This document shows, one piece after another, positions 1 to 7,351 of a stretch of DNA of 21,566 nt. Each line of letters begins with the position of its first letter. Position 1 is the stretch's first letter. The notes under the pieces were generated by a model. It had not been told where the DNA came from and searched no databases. It saw nothing but the letters and a program-made list of their open reading frames with translations. The position numbers were made by a program, and so were the translations under genes. Source of the DNA: a virus; the IMG/VR virus record IMGVR_UViG_3300020420_000655, positions 1 to 21,566 of that record; one strand, written 5' to 3'.

Positions 1-43
1 ACTCATTACCACTTGCTTTTGCAAGGTCTTTTAATAAATCCAT
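1..43 (-). CDS. uvsX: UvsX-like recombinase, N-terminal fragment
   Basis: An ATG at 43 opens a frame that runs off the left edge after 14 codons (MDLLKDLAKASGNE). A GAGGA Shine-Dalgarno at 51-55 stands 7 bases before it. The short N-terminus resembles the start of UvsX, the RecA-like strand-exchange protein, in marine T4-like phages. Its place just after the gp43 polymerase gene fits T4-type gene order. A near-consensus promoter (69-96) reads into it. Only 14 residues are visible and no Walker motif can be seen, so the identification rests on the N-terminal pattern and synteny. Confidence 0.6.
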   Translation of the reverse strand, partial: MDLLKDLAKASGNE

Positions 44-68
44 AATATATTCCTCGACTTGTTATACT

Positions 69-96
69 ATTATACTATCAATCTCTATTCTGTCAA
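69..96 (-). promoter_or_regulatory. Consensus sigma70-type promoter for uvsX
   Basis: On the minus strand TTGACA (91-96) and TATAAT (69-74) are separated by 16 bases. Both hexamers match the consensus perfectly. The -35 overlaps the TGA stop codon of the polymerase gene. A start site near 62 would give a leader of about 19 bases containing the GAGGA ribosome site of uvsX. This looks like an early promoter read by unmodified host RNA polymerase. Confidence 0.85.
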
Positions 97-2573
97 CTGA
101 AAAAATCTTCTAGGGATGACACTGGTTCAGTCGACCATCCTATCTTTTCAAGTATTAATTTGAAAGGTTCAATAAATGACTTATCAAATTGTAAATCATA
201 ATCTATGTAGTTATGGAGTTCAAACTCTCTAGGTAAAGTATTGATAAACCCAATCACATTTTCTTTAATTGGATTTGGTATTTTTAAATATAAGAATTTG
301 ATATTTTCACCACTTGATATTGGTTCAAATTGCATATCCAATCCTTTTTGTTTCACTAAATGATTAAACATTAAAGAAGCACGAACATGCATTGGTGTTC
401 CTTTTTTATAAATTGATACTGCATTTTCATATTCAAAAACATTGTTAACTCTTCTAGGAAATGCAATCTCATTTGATTCTAATCCTTTAAATTCTGTTCT
501 TGCATCTTCAACAAATTTATGAACAAGTTTTTCATCACCCTTCATAACAACTTTCAATGCATCTTCTAATTTATCACGAACCCATGCTGGTGTTGAACTC
601 TTTGCAGTTTCAATACCCATCATTTTAAGTTTAGGTTCATGCAACCTAACACCTTCATTATCATGAACATTAAGAATGTATCTTTTCTTTGCTGTCCAGA
701 TACCTTTATCTGCAATTACCTCACGACCCATATTCATTTTGTTTTGATATGCATTAGTATAGTCTGCAAGGTCTTCATAACATTTATTAATAACTTCTTG
801 CATTTTACCATTTGCAACTTGGTCAAGAAAATCAACTGGGTTCTTAGGATTTACTTTTTTGATTAATTCATCGAATCTTACATAAATTGAATCAGTATCA
901 ATTGCAACTACATAATCATCTTCTGTATCTAAAATGGTATTTAAATACATGTTAACTGCTTTTTCGACCCATTTAATTGCAAGTTGACCACTAGATGTAA
1001 CTGCCTCTGCAAGACTCAACTCAAAATATCTAAACCATTCATTACCAATTGCACCATAAGCTGAGTTCAATGAAATCTTACGAACCATTTGGTTGTTATA
1101 TGCAATTGCAATTTGACGATTAAGTTCTTGTTTTCGTTTAGGGTCATCTGTAGATTCAAATTCTTTTTGATACTCAATCATCTTGTTCTTCCATAAGACT
1201 CTTTCATCATATAAATTTTCTAGAATCTCTGGTAAAAAACCTTGTTTTCTTTTACTAAATCTTGCACCATTTGGTGTAGTTGCATAATGACTTTGTATAT
1301 CAATCTCTTTGTTTAACATCTTATCTATTGACAAAGTGACATCGGAAGACTCTACAGAGGTCTCTGGACTGATGTTATACTGCATAATTAAGTGTGGATA
1401 CAGACTATTTAAATCAAATGATACAACCCACTCATGCATTCCTACTTGAGGTTCTTTGACATATGCACCCATAAACTTTTGTTTTTTAGGTTGTCCTGTT
1501 CTTGAAGGTGGAACAATAATGTTTTGTTGTTTGAGTCTATTGAATATTAGAATATCCCAATATCTTACTTGTCGAAATGCATCAAGATAATTACACTTTG
1601 CAGAATAAGACATTGCAAGTAATAATCCCATCAATCCTAATTTATCTTCTAGTTCTTCGACTAGGGTTACATCACGAACATTATATTCTAGAAACTTTTG
1701 ATAATCTTTTTTATAGAATAGATGCATTGCACCAAACTCTTCATAATTAATTTTACCTTTACCAAGTTCTATCTGTGATATGTTTTCTAGTTTGTAACTA
1801 TCTCTTCTTTTGAAAGTAAACTTTTGATAAAGTTGCAAGTAATCTACAACCTCAATACCTGTTAGTGTATATGCTTGTTGTTTTTTATTAAATGTATCCC
1901 ACTCACGAACTGTAGTAATATTCCATGGAGATAGTTGGTCTGCAATTGTAGAACCAAATAGTTTGTTGATTCTATTATAAAGATAAGTTATATCAAACTG
2001 GTCAACATTCCAACCAGTTATAATATCTGGATAATTTTTTTTGTATTCTTCTAGGAAAGTTTTGAGAAGTTGTTTTTCATTTCGACAATGAAAGTATTTA
2101 ATCGTTGGGTCATTGTGTTCCCATGCTTGTGTTCCGAACACATACTTGCTATCTTGTCCAAAAAACTTATATGTAATTGCATTGATTTCTTCTGCAGCTT
2201 CTGTTGGTTCTGGGAATCCATTTTCACACTCACATTCTATATCAAGATTCATAATACGAATGTGTCGCATCATCCACTCAATATCTTGAGGAAAATACTC
2301 TGCAATATAAGCGTAAGGATGTCTCTCTATTCCATGAATATCAAATCCCTCAACACCCTTCCATTTTTCACGAAACTGTCGTGCTTGTGCAATCGAACTA
2401 AATTTTTTGGGTTCTAGGTTTTTACCTTTGATACTTCTGAATGAAGAGTCTTTGTTTGTTGGAACATAGAAAGTAGGTTTGTATTGTACTTGTTTTTGAA
2501 TGTACTCACCATCCTTGAACTCACGAACAAGGATTAGATTTCTATGTTGATAGACATTTGTATAGAAGTGCAT
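93..2573 (-). CDS. 43: Family B DNA polymerase, gp43
   Basis: This is the replicative DNA polymerase with 3'-5' proofreading (826 aa; T4 gp43 is 898). The exonuclease motifs are present: Exo I D111-x-E113, Exo II GWNVDQFD at 187-194, Exo III Y297xxxD301. The polymerase motifs are also intact: motif A DLNSLYP from D387, motif B K499xxxNSAYG, motif C DTDS at 559-562, followed by a KKRY element. The N-terminus MHFYTN aligns with T4 MKEFYI, which supports the start. No Shine-Dalgarno precedes the ATG. Instead a TATACT -10 element ends only 6 bases upstream, so the mRNA may be leaderless or translated by coupling with the 71-aa gene that ends 15 bases earlier. It works with gp45, gp44 and gp62 encoded elsewhere in the window. 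Confidence 0.97.
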   Translation of the reverse strand: MHFYTNVYQHRNLILVREFKDGEYIQKQVQYKPTFYVPTNKDSSFRSIKGKNLEPKKFSSIAQARQFREKWKGVEGFDIHGIERHPYAYIAEYFPQDIEWMMRHIRIMNLDIECECENGFPEPTEAAEEINAITYKFFGQDSKYVFGTQAWEHNDPTIKYFHCRNEKQLLKTFLEEYKKNYPDIITGWNVDQFDITYLYNRINKLFGSTIADQLSPWNITTVREWDTFNKKQQAYTLTGIEVVDYLQLYQKFTFKRRDSYKLENISQIELGKGKINYEEFGAMHLFYKKDYQKFLEYNVRDVTLVEELEDKLGLMGLLLAMSYSAKCNYLDAFRQVRYWDILIFNRLKQQNIIVPPSRTGQPKKQKFMGAYVKEPQVGMHEWVVSFDLNSLYPHLIMQYNISPETSVESSDVTLSIDKMLNKEIDIQSHYATTPNGARFSKRKQGFLPEILENLYDERVLWKNKMIEYQKEFESTDDPKRKQELNRQIAIAYNNQMVRKISLNSAYGAIGNEWFRYFELSLAEAVTSSGQLAIKWVEKAVNMYLNTILDTEDDYVVAIDTDSIYVRFDELIKKVNPKNPVDFLDQVANGKMQEVINKCYEDLADYTNAYQNKMNMGREVIADKGIWTAKKRYILNVHDNEGVRLHEPKLKMMGIETAKSSTPAWVRDKLEDALKVVMKGDEKLVHKFVEDARTEFKGLESNEIAFPRRVNNVFEYENAVSIYKKGTPMHVRASLMFNHLVKQKGLDMQFEPISSGENIKFLYLKIPNPIKENVIGFINTLPREFELHNYIDYDLQFDKSFIEPFKLILEKIGWSTEPVSSLEDFFS

Positions 2574-2579
2574 ATAACT

Positions 2580-2608
2580 AGTATACTACTAGATTACTTT
2601 TTGGTCAA
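2580..2608 (-). promoter_or_regulatory. Sigma70-type promoter abutting gene 43
   Basis: TTGACC (2603-2608) and TATACT (2580-2585) are 17 bases apart on the minus strand. The -35 lies in the last codons of the upstream 71-aa gene. The predicted start site falls at or within a base or two of the polymerase ATG at 2573, leaving essentially no 5' UTR. Confidence 0.65.
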
Positions 2609-2804
2609 CAAAATGTTTTTGCAATACTTGGATGTTTTCTTCTGCAGCTGCAATTTTTACAATTTGAGAATTGATTGCATCTAATACATCTGGATGTTCT
2701 CCAATACCTGCTGGGTTATGTAAATAGATTTCTATGTTTGCTTTTGCTTCTGCAATTTCACCTTCGTACTTTTTAACAAGTGCTTTTACTATTTGTACTT
2801 TCAT
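2589..2804 (-). CDS. Conserved small coiled-coil protein, unknown function
   Basis: This encodes 71 aa, rich in Ala, Glu, Lys and Ile, reading as two charged helices separated by a short loop around residues 31-40 (NPAGIGEHPD). There is no membrane segment or signal peptide. Its style resembles small conserved proteins of marine T4-like phages, but I cannot assign a function. The start overlaps the stop of the Sm-like gene by one base (TAATG), with no strong ribosome site of its own, so translation is probably coupled. The gene 43 promoter lies in its 3' end. Confidence 0.75.
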   Translation of the reverse strand: MKVQIVKALVKKYEGEIAEAKANIEIYLHNPAGIGEHPDVLDAINSQIVKIAAAEENIQVLQKHFVDQKVI

Positions 2805-3103
2805 TATGTAATAATTGATGGTTCTGGTGGTGTAATTACCTGTCCAGTGATTGACTCGTATTGATTACGAAGTTTTGTTTCTGGTTCTGCTGTAAAGACA
2901 ATATTCTTATGATTTACTTCAATAATTTCATCTTTTGCCATTGAACCATAAGGAACTAATTGTATATTAAAACCCTTTTCTGATTGAGACATAAGAATAC
3001 CCAATGGGTTTGTAAGTTTAACGATAGCACTATATTGACTATCTTCATCATATTGAGTTACAAGTTCTTCACCAGTAACTAATTTCAAATATTTTATATT
3101 CAT
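2804..3103 (-). CDS. Sm-like (LSm-fold) phage protein, putative
   Basis: This encodes 99 aa with the pattern KLVTGEELV near the N-terminus (residues 6-14), then a predicted beta-rich core, an NPLGILM strand and a C-terminal NQY segment. This resembles a family of short marine phage proteins for which a structure from a putative cyanophage source showed an Sm-like fold. If so it may form a ring and bind RNA or protein, but no target is evident. The start overlaps the lysozyme stop as ATGA, with AGAGGA a few bases upstream. The family match is from memory and should be confirmed by a profile search. Confidence 0.55.
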   Translation of the reverse strand: MNIKYLKLVTGEELVTQYDEDSQYSAIVKLTNPLGILMSQSEKGFNIQLVPYGSMAKDEIIEVNHKNIVFTAEPETKLRNQYESITGQVITPPEPSIIT

Positions 3104-3549
3104 ACTTCCTCTAACATTGTCATTAATCGTTCTGCACGATTAGTAACTTGATTATACCATCTTGAATCCCTTCCTTCTTTTGCAGCTTCTTTCCAATCGT
3201 TTCTTTCGATTGCAGCTTTAAAGTTTTTGAATTTAGATAGTCTTGTCATACCCATATTAAAAGTCATGTTAACTAAAACTCTTTGAACTTCGTCTGGATA
3301 ACTTTCTAAGTCTGGATATAACTTTCCACATTCTTCAACATGTTCAAAAAAGTCATGAGCCCAAACTTCATTTACTCTATCTTCTGTGATAGGAGCTCCT
3401 ACAGACATTCCATATTCTGGGTCTGTCTCTTTAACTAGGTGTCCTATTCCAAAAGTAGGATAACCTAAATGGTCTTTATAGATTTCATAAACGACACCTT
3501 CGTCTCTCATGATTTCTTCTTTAAGTTTACTTGGATTCTTGATATTCAT
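3100..3549 (-). CDS. e: T4-type lysozyme (GH24 endolysin)
   Basis: This is a soluble muramidase that cuts the glycan strands of peptidoglycan (149 aa; T4 gpe is 164). Counting from the ATG at 3549, the catalytic triad is E17, D26 and T32, with exactly the E-x8-D-x5-T spacing of T4 E11/D20/T26, followed by FGIGH. The conserved helix NMTFNMG and the C-terminal SRWYNQVTNRAERLM element are also present. The frame stays open up to 3636, but the extra 29 residues lie inside the upstream gene and look non-coding. The ATG at 3549 has a GGAG site 10 bases upstream and gives the MNI start of T4 lysozyme. There is no signal peptide, so a holin is needed for access to the wall. It overlaps the upstream gene by 23 bases and the Sm-like gene by 4. 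Confidence 0.95.
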   Translation of the reverse strand: MNIKNPSKLKEEIMRDEGVVYEIYKDHLGYPTFGIGHLVKETDPEYGMSVGAPITEDRVNEVWAHDFFEHVEECGKLYPDLESYPDEVQRVLVNMTFNMGMTRLSKFKNFKAAIERNDWKEAAKEGRDSRWYNQVTNRAERLMTMLEEV

Positions 3550-3838
3550 CTTTGAGTAACTCCACGGCTTTATCACCTTGTTCTTGTAACAATTCAATAA
3601 GGATATCACCCATGATTTGATTAAACTCTTTATCACTTGATATCGTTTCTTTTAAATCGTCTGGACACTTTCTAACTGCCCTAGTAAAATTTATAGTTGG
3701 TGGTTCATCTTTATTTACTTCTTTAAATTGAACTTCACCATAAGTATATATGACTCCATCAAACTTACCACCCACAATTTCAACTCCATTTTCACCATCT
3801 TTTGCATTGACGACTACTTTGTATTTTGGAAGAGACAT
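3527..3838 (-). CDS. Hypothetical phage protein (103 aa)
   Basis: The N-terminal half is predicted beta-rich, with KYKVVVNAKDGENGVEIVGG at residues 5-24 and a second strand pair near residues 28-40. The C-terminal part (about 60-100) is helical and acidic. There is no membrane segment. The start shares a base with the preceding stop (TAATG at 3838-3840). It lies just before the lysozyme and overlaps its start by 23 bases, so it belongs to the same operon. I do not recognise the family; lysis and virion roles are both unproven. Confidence 0.75.
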   Translation of the reverse strand: MSLPKYKVVVNAKDGENGVEIVGGKFDGVIYTYGEVQFKEVNKDEPPTINFTRAVRKCPDDLKETISSDKEFNQIMGDILIELLQEQGDKAVELLKDEYQESK

Positions 3839-4089
3839 TACTGTGCTTTATAAACTTCGTTTACTATTTTAGCTTTTAAAACTCTTTTATCTACTTCAAT
3901 ACCTAACTCCCTACCTTTTTCTTCTAACTGAACTTTAGTAAGTGCATTAAGTCTTGCTTTAGACATTTTTGTAGGTTTTTCTTTTACTGGTGGTTCACCA
4001 ACAATTTCATCTGCTGTATTTGCAGCTTTGTAAATTATTGCTATCACTATACCAGCAACACCTATTCCGATTAACCAATCTATAATCAT
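3838..4089 (-). CDS. Single-pass membrane protein with C-terminal HeH/SAP-like motif
   Basis: This encodes 83 aa. Residues 2-20 form one hydrophobic segment rich in Ile, Gly and Ala. A Pro/Lys-rich linker (about 30-42) leads to a helix-extended-loop-helix pattern at 47-80 (LNALTKVQLEEKGRELGI followed by KAKIVNEV). This resembles the HeH/LEM, SAP or Rho-N type of small helical domain that often binds nucleic acid. Its start overlaps the peroxiredoxin stop as ATGA with AGAGG upstream. It sits two genes before the lysozyme, so a holin or spanin-like role is possible, but the cytoplasmic HeH domain is not typical of one. Function is unknown. Confidence 0.75.
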   Translation of the reverse strand: MIIDWLIGIGVAGIVIAIIYKAANTADEIVGEPPVKEKPTKMSKARLNALTKVQLEEKGRELGIEVDKRVLKAKIVNEVYKAQ

Positions 4090-4634
4090 TCGTTTTCCTC
4101 TTTACTAATTAAATTCAAACCAAAATGTCTTCGAATTTCTTCTAAGAATATTTCTGGTTTACTTTTTTCATATGGGTCTGTTTGACAATTATCTTGTAGA
4201 TTAGGTTCAATGTTCATTAGTTCGACACTTCCATCGGATACTAACATTGCATATCTCCAAGACCTTAACCCAAAACCTAGATTTTCTTTTTTGACAAGAA
4301 GACCTAGTTGTCTTGCAAGTTCACCATTACCATCTGGTAAAGGTTTTACTTTTTCAATACCTTGTTGTTCGAACCATGCATTCATGACGAATGTATCGTT
4401 TACAGATGTGCAGTAAACTTCATCAACACCAGATTCTATGAACTGGTCATACATTTCTTCGAAGGTAGGTAATTGGAAGGTTGAACATGTTGGTGTGAAT
4501 GCTCCAGGCAATCCAAACACCACGATAGTCTTATCTTCCATTAGACTATCTAAACTGACCTCATCCCAGTCTCCATCTTTCCTTATTTGGAATTGGATGT
4601 TGTGAAGGTCGTTTAATTTTCCTTTGTTTAACAT
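4086..4634 (-). CDS. Peroxiredoxin, Prx5-like
   Basis: This is a thiol peroxidase reducing H2O2 or organic peroxides (182 aa). The Prx signature PxxxTxxC is intact at P43-GAF-T47-PT-C50, with C50 the peroxidatic cysteine. The strand VYCTSVND (73-80) and the segment RSWRYAMLVSDG with conserved arginines (124-134) are typical of the Prx5/AhpC-TSA superfamily. C75 and C150 are the other cysteines; C150, near the C-terminus, is a candidate resolving residue. The start has an AGGA site and a strong promoter (4670-4697) of its own. Together with the preceding hsp20 it forms a stress-protection pair. It is presumably host-derived and protects the infected cell. Confidence 0.92.
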   Translation of the reverse strand: MLNKGKLNDLHNIQFQIRKDGDWDEVSLDSLMEDKTIVVFGLPGAFTPTCSTFQLPTFEEMYDQFIESGVDEVYCTSVNDTFVMNAWFEQQGIEKVKPLPDGNGELARQLGLLVKKENLGFGLRSWRYAMLVSDGSVELMNIEPNLQDNCQTDPYEKSKPEIFLEEIRRHFGLNLISKEENE

Positions 4635-4669
4635 AATATAATCCTATAAAATATTTTTATACTGTTACC

Positions 4670-4697
4670 AGTATATCACGAGACTGGGATGTGTCAA
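4670..4697 (-). promoter_or_regulatory. Sigma70-type promoter for the peroxiredoxin-lysozyme operon
   Basis: TTGACA (4692-4697) and TATACT (4670-4675) are separated by 16 bases, the same architecture as the uvsX promoter. The -35 lies just after the hsp20 stop codon. The start site near 4663 gives a leader of roughly 30 bases with an AGGA site in it. Confidence 0.8.
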
Positions 4698-4701
4698 CCT
4701 T

Positions 4702-5205
4702 TTATTTACTATTAAATCCCCATCCATGTTCTGTTAAGAACTCTTTAGGTAATTTTCTATTCCCAATAGAAATCTTTTTAGGTTTCTTTTCTTCTGGGAT
4801 AATTTTAGTAATAGGAATTCCAAGAATACCATCTTGTATAGATGCAGAACCAACTTCTACATCATCTGCAAGAACAAATTTTCTTGACCATTTCCTAGCT
4901 GCAATACCAGTGTGAATTGCATGATTATTTGCAACTCTTTCTGGGTTTGGATTTGATTTATCACCAACGACTTTTAGTTCATTTTCTTGAACTGTAATGT
5001 CGATATGGTCTTTACCGAATCCAGCACACGCAATCTCGATAACGAAATGTTCGTCATCAATTTTTGTGATATTATAAGGTGGGTATGATTGACTGTTGTT
5101 TCTTTGAACATCATCTATTCTTCGAAAGAAGTCATCCACACCAATTGAGAATGGACTTGTCAGTTTTAACATTTCCTGTAAGTCCAGCGTAGTTAATTTT
5201 ACCAT
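4702..5205 (-). CDS. hsp20: Small heat-shock protein, Hsp20/IbpA family
   Basis: This is an ATP-independent holdase chaperone (167 aa). The alpha-crystallin domain spans about residues 40-138, with the opening YNITKIDDEHFVIEIACAGF, the core ITVQENELKVVG, the segment AARKWSRKFVLADDVEV and the closing hydrophobic strand ILGIPI in place of the usual I-x-I. The N-terminal arm (1-38) contains a Phe-rich stretch. A full AGGAGG ribosome site stands 5 bases before the ATG. Hsp20 genes are widespread in marine T4-like phages, particularly cyanophages. Upstream lies a 77-base leader with a small hairpin and only a weak promoter candidate, so it may also be read from the promoter at 5466-5493. Confidence 0.94.
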   Translation of the reverse strand: MVKLTTLDLQEMLKLTSPFSIGVDDFFRRIDDVQRNNSQSYPPYNITKIDDEHFVIEIACAGFGKDHIDITVQENELKVVGDKSNPNPERVANNHAIHTGIAARKWSRKFVLADDVEVGSASIQDGILGIPITKIIPEEKKPKKISIGNRKLPKEFLTEHGWGFNSK

Positions 5206-5242
5206 TTTTGCCTCCTGTTTTTAGCAAGGTTAAATTGTATTT

Positions 5243-5264
5243 GGAATCTCCCAGTGAGCATTCC
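5243..5264 (-). other. Small hairpin in the hsp20 leader
   Basis: An inverted repeat GGAAT/ATTCC plus CTC/GAG forms 8 base pairs with a one-base bulge and a 5-base loop. No T run follows on either strand, so it is unlikely to be an intrinsic terminator. It lies about 25 bases before the AGGAGG site of hsp20 and could shape the leader RNA. Confidence 0.4.
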
Positions 5265-5270
5265 TATTAG

Positions 5271-5300
5271 TATATATGGGGATTAATCTTTAGAATTCAA
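5271..5300 (-). promoter_or_regulatory. Weak promoter candidate for hsp20
   Basis: TTGAAT (5295-5300) and TATATA (5271-5276) are 18 bases apart on the minus strand. The match is poorer than the other promoters here, and the -35 lies within the 58-aa gene. It is the only candidate I see directly upstream of hsp20. Confidence 0.3.
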
Positions 5301-5459
5301 GTATTTTTCAACAATTTCTTTAATTTTATCTAATTTATACCATAAACTAGAGTAAACTTCTATTTTATTGTCTGGATACTCTACAATGTATCGTTTATAT
5401 CCAAATATTCTTTCTGAAAAGATTCTGACATCTCCATAACTTACTTCTAATAATCTCAT
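5283..5459 (-). CDS. Small charged protein of 58 aa, unknown function
   Basis: An uninterrupted frame from ATG 5459 to TAA 5283 encodes MRLLEVSYGDVRIFSERI at the start, then an aromatic central part and a Lys/Glu-rich helix near the C-terminus (KLDKIKEIVEKYL). Its composition and A/T-ending codons match neighbouring genes, which supports coding. There is no good ribosome site. The -10 element GATAAT ends 6 bases before the ATG, so the mRNA may be leaderless. It is shorter than usual gene-finder cut-offs. I know of no family for it. Confidence 0.6.
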   Translation of the reverse strand: MRLLEVSYGDVRIFSERIFGYKRYIVEYPDNKIEVYSSLWYKLDKIKEIVEKYLNSKD

Positions 5460-5465
5460 ATATCT

Positions 5466-5493
5466 ATTATCTCATAAAACTCTTATTTGTCAA
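5466..5493 (-). promoter_or_regulatory. Sigma70-type promoter before the 58-aa gene and hsp20
   Basis: TTGACA (5488-5493) and GATAAT (5466-5471) are 16 bases apart. The -35 is in the last codons of the cyclase gene. The predicted start site falls next to the ATG at 5459. It marks a promoter change after the late curli/cyclase operon. Confidence 0.65.
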
Positions 5494-7351
5494 TAGAATA
5501 AATTGTAATCGGTTCTTCTTTACCTTTTACTTTAATTGTATCTACTTTTGTAAAGGATATGTCTGGACATTTCATGTAAGTAAACTCAGATATCAATACT
5601 TTGTTATCTAAGTATTTACCTCTTGCAGCTTGTGCTTCTAGTCTTGCACCTAGATTTACTGCATCTCCAATAACTGAGTAATCAAATCTTAATTCACTTC
5701 CCATGTTACCTACAATACAATCTCCTGTATTGATTCCTATGCCTACATTGATAGGTGGTAGTTTAAGTGGTTCAAGTTCTACATTTAACTGTTCTGTTGC
5801 ATCAATAATTTCTCTTGCAGATTCTACAGCTTTACTTGGATGGTCTTCACAATCTAGTGGAGCTCCCCAGAATGCCATAATACAGTCGCCCATATACTTG
5901 TCAATTGTTCCACCATATTTGAGAATGATTTTTGTTTGCATATCTAAGAATTTGTTTACCAGATTAACTAGTCCCTCTGGGTCATCTCTATTCTTATAAG
6001 CTTCACTTATGGGAGTAAATCCTACAATGTCAATGAACATGAAGGTCATTTCTTTTCTATCACCCCCCAGTTTTAATAACTCTGGGTTATTAGCAAGTTT
6101 GTCAACCATCTCTGGTGATAAGTATTTTTTAAATTGTCCTTTGATTTGTTCCTTTATCTTGTAGGTTACAAAGTATTTGTTGAAGGATGCGTGTCCAAAG
6201 ACTACAATCCCTGTAAGTGCAGAATACAATGCATCAAACAGTATTAAATATTCTATCCATAACCAGTATGATATTCCAACTGAAAGTCCTATTGTTCCGA
6301 TTGACAAAATACCAGATACATATGTTGGAGTTTGATACACCAAGAGTAATACTAAAAGACCTAGACCGATGACTAAAACTATTTCTACAAAGTCTAAAAG
6401 AAAATTATTCTGAATAGTTTCACCAGAGATGACAGTTTGTAGTAGGTTAGCTTGCACTTCATGAGGATACATGACACCTTTTGGTGTTGATACTGGATTA
6501 TTAAATCCTTCTGCTGTCATCCCCCAGATAAGTATTTTGTCTGAAATACCATCATGACCATGTAATGTTTTTTCAGTTAGGTCTGATGCAGATATTCTAT
6601 CAAAGTCATTCCAATATGTAATCATAACATCCGATGTAGATGTAGTTTCTATAGGTGGTTGTCGACCCATTCGTATCCATTCGATTCCAACTTCTGGTGT
6701 CACTCTGGTTTGATAATTAGGTTGGTCATAAAATGCACGAAGAGTTTCAAGTGCAACCGATGGATATATTTGGTCATTTGCAGATACTATAAGTGGTGCA
6801 GACCGAACAGTTCCATCAAAGTTTGGTGTATCTGGTAAAGGTGGAGTAGAAACTGTCACTCCTACACCATAAGTGTTATCTTGTAGTATTTTAATTGGTG
6901 CAGACATGCCAGAAAAACTCCAGATAGAATCTTTAATATCTCCACCACCAAAAACCGAAGTCTTTACATATGGTGCAGAACCAGTATCTTTTTGACTTGT
7001 AGGAGCTGCAGATAAAATACTTAATCTATTAACTAATCCTTCTGCAAACTTTTCATCTCCACCAAATCTATCTGGTTGATTGAATACTTGAGTAAATACA
7101 TGAGTATTGGAATAATGTGTTTCTAACATTATCTCAGAATAGATATTACGAGGCCATGGATATTGTCCATACTTATCTAATGACTTTTCATCTATATCGA
7201 CAAGTAAAATATTATCTACGAGTTGTGATTCTTTTTGTTGATGAAGAACATCAAAGTAAGACCATTTGATATTATCAACAAGGTAAGGTGACCATATTTT
7301 TAATCCTACCAACACTCCAAGTGTAAGTAGAACAGTTTTCCAATTATACAT
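5483..7351 (-). CDS. CHASE2-domain receptor adenylate cyclase (class III)
   Basis: This is a 622-aa membrane receptor enzyme predicted to make cAMP from ATP. Residues 1-20 form an N-terminal membrane anchor. Residues 30-310 form a CHASE2-type periplasmic sensor (IDEKSLDKYGQYPWPR early; PHEVQANLL near its end). Three hydrophobic segments follow at about 320-340, 345-368 and 370-388. The cyclase domain spans about 432-622. Metal-binding D441 (FIDIVGFT) and D489 (DKYMGD), the adenine-selecting pair K485 and D557, and the transition-state residues N566 and R570 are all present, so the domain appears active and ATP-specific rather than GTP-specific. It is the last gene of the curli-like operon and starts with a TAATG overlap with the 71-aa gene. 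CHASE2 cyclases are often neighbours of FecR-domain genes in bacteria, as here. The signal sensed is unknown. A full-length receptor cyclase is most unusual in a phage. Confidence 0.93.
   Translation of the reverse strand: MYNWKTVLLTLGVLVGLKIWSPYLVDNIKWSYFDVLHQQKESQLVDNILLVDIDEKSLDKYGQYPWPRNIYSEIMLETHYSNTHVFTQVFNQPDRFGGDEKFAEGLVNRLSILSAAPTSQKDTGSAPYVKTSVFGGGDIKDSIWSFSGMSAPIKILQDNTYGVGVTVSTPPLPDTPNFDGTVRSAPLIVSANDQIYPSVALETLRAFYDQPNYQTRVTPEVGIEWIRMGRQPPIETTSTSDVMITYWNDFDRISASDLTEKTLHGHDGISDKILIWGMTAEGFNNPVSTPKGVMYPHEVQANLLQTVISGETIQNNFLLDFVEIVLVIGLGLLVLLLVYQTPTYVSGILSIGTIGLSVGISYWLWIEYLILFDALYSALTGIVVFGHASFNKYFVTYKIKEQIKGQFKKYLSPEMVDKLANNPELLKLGGDRKEMTFMFIDIVGFTPISEAYKNRDDPEGLVNLVNKFLDMQTKIILKYGGTIDKYMGDCIMAFWGAPLDCEDHPSKAVESAREIIDATEQLNVELEPLKLPPINVGIGINTGDCIVGNMGSELRFDYSVIGDAVNLGARLEAQAARGKYLDNKVLISEFTYMKCPDISFTKVDTIKVKGKEEPITIYSIDK

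Noticed and set aside
3550-3636. N-terminal extension of the lysozyme with a hydrophobic stretch (possible signal-arrest sequence)
   Set aside because: It lies in the coding region of the upstream 103-aa gene in another frame. The ATG at 3549 has a GGAG site and reproduces the T4 lysozyme start, so the extension is most likely not translated.
5243-5264. Intrinsic terminator after the cyclase/58-aa genes
   Set aside because: The hairpin is short, bulged and not followed by a T run on either strand.
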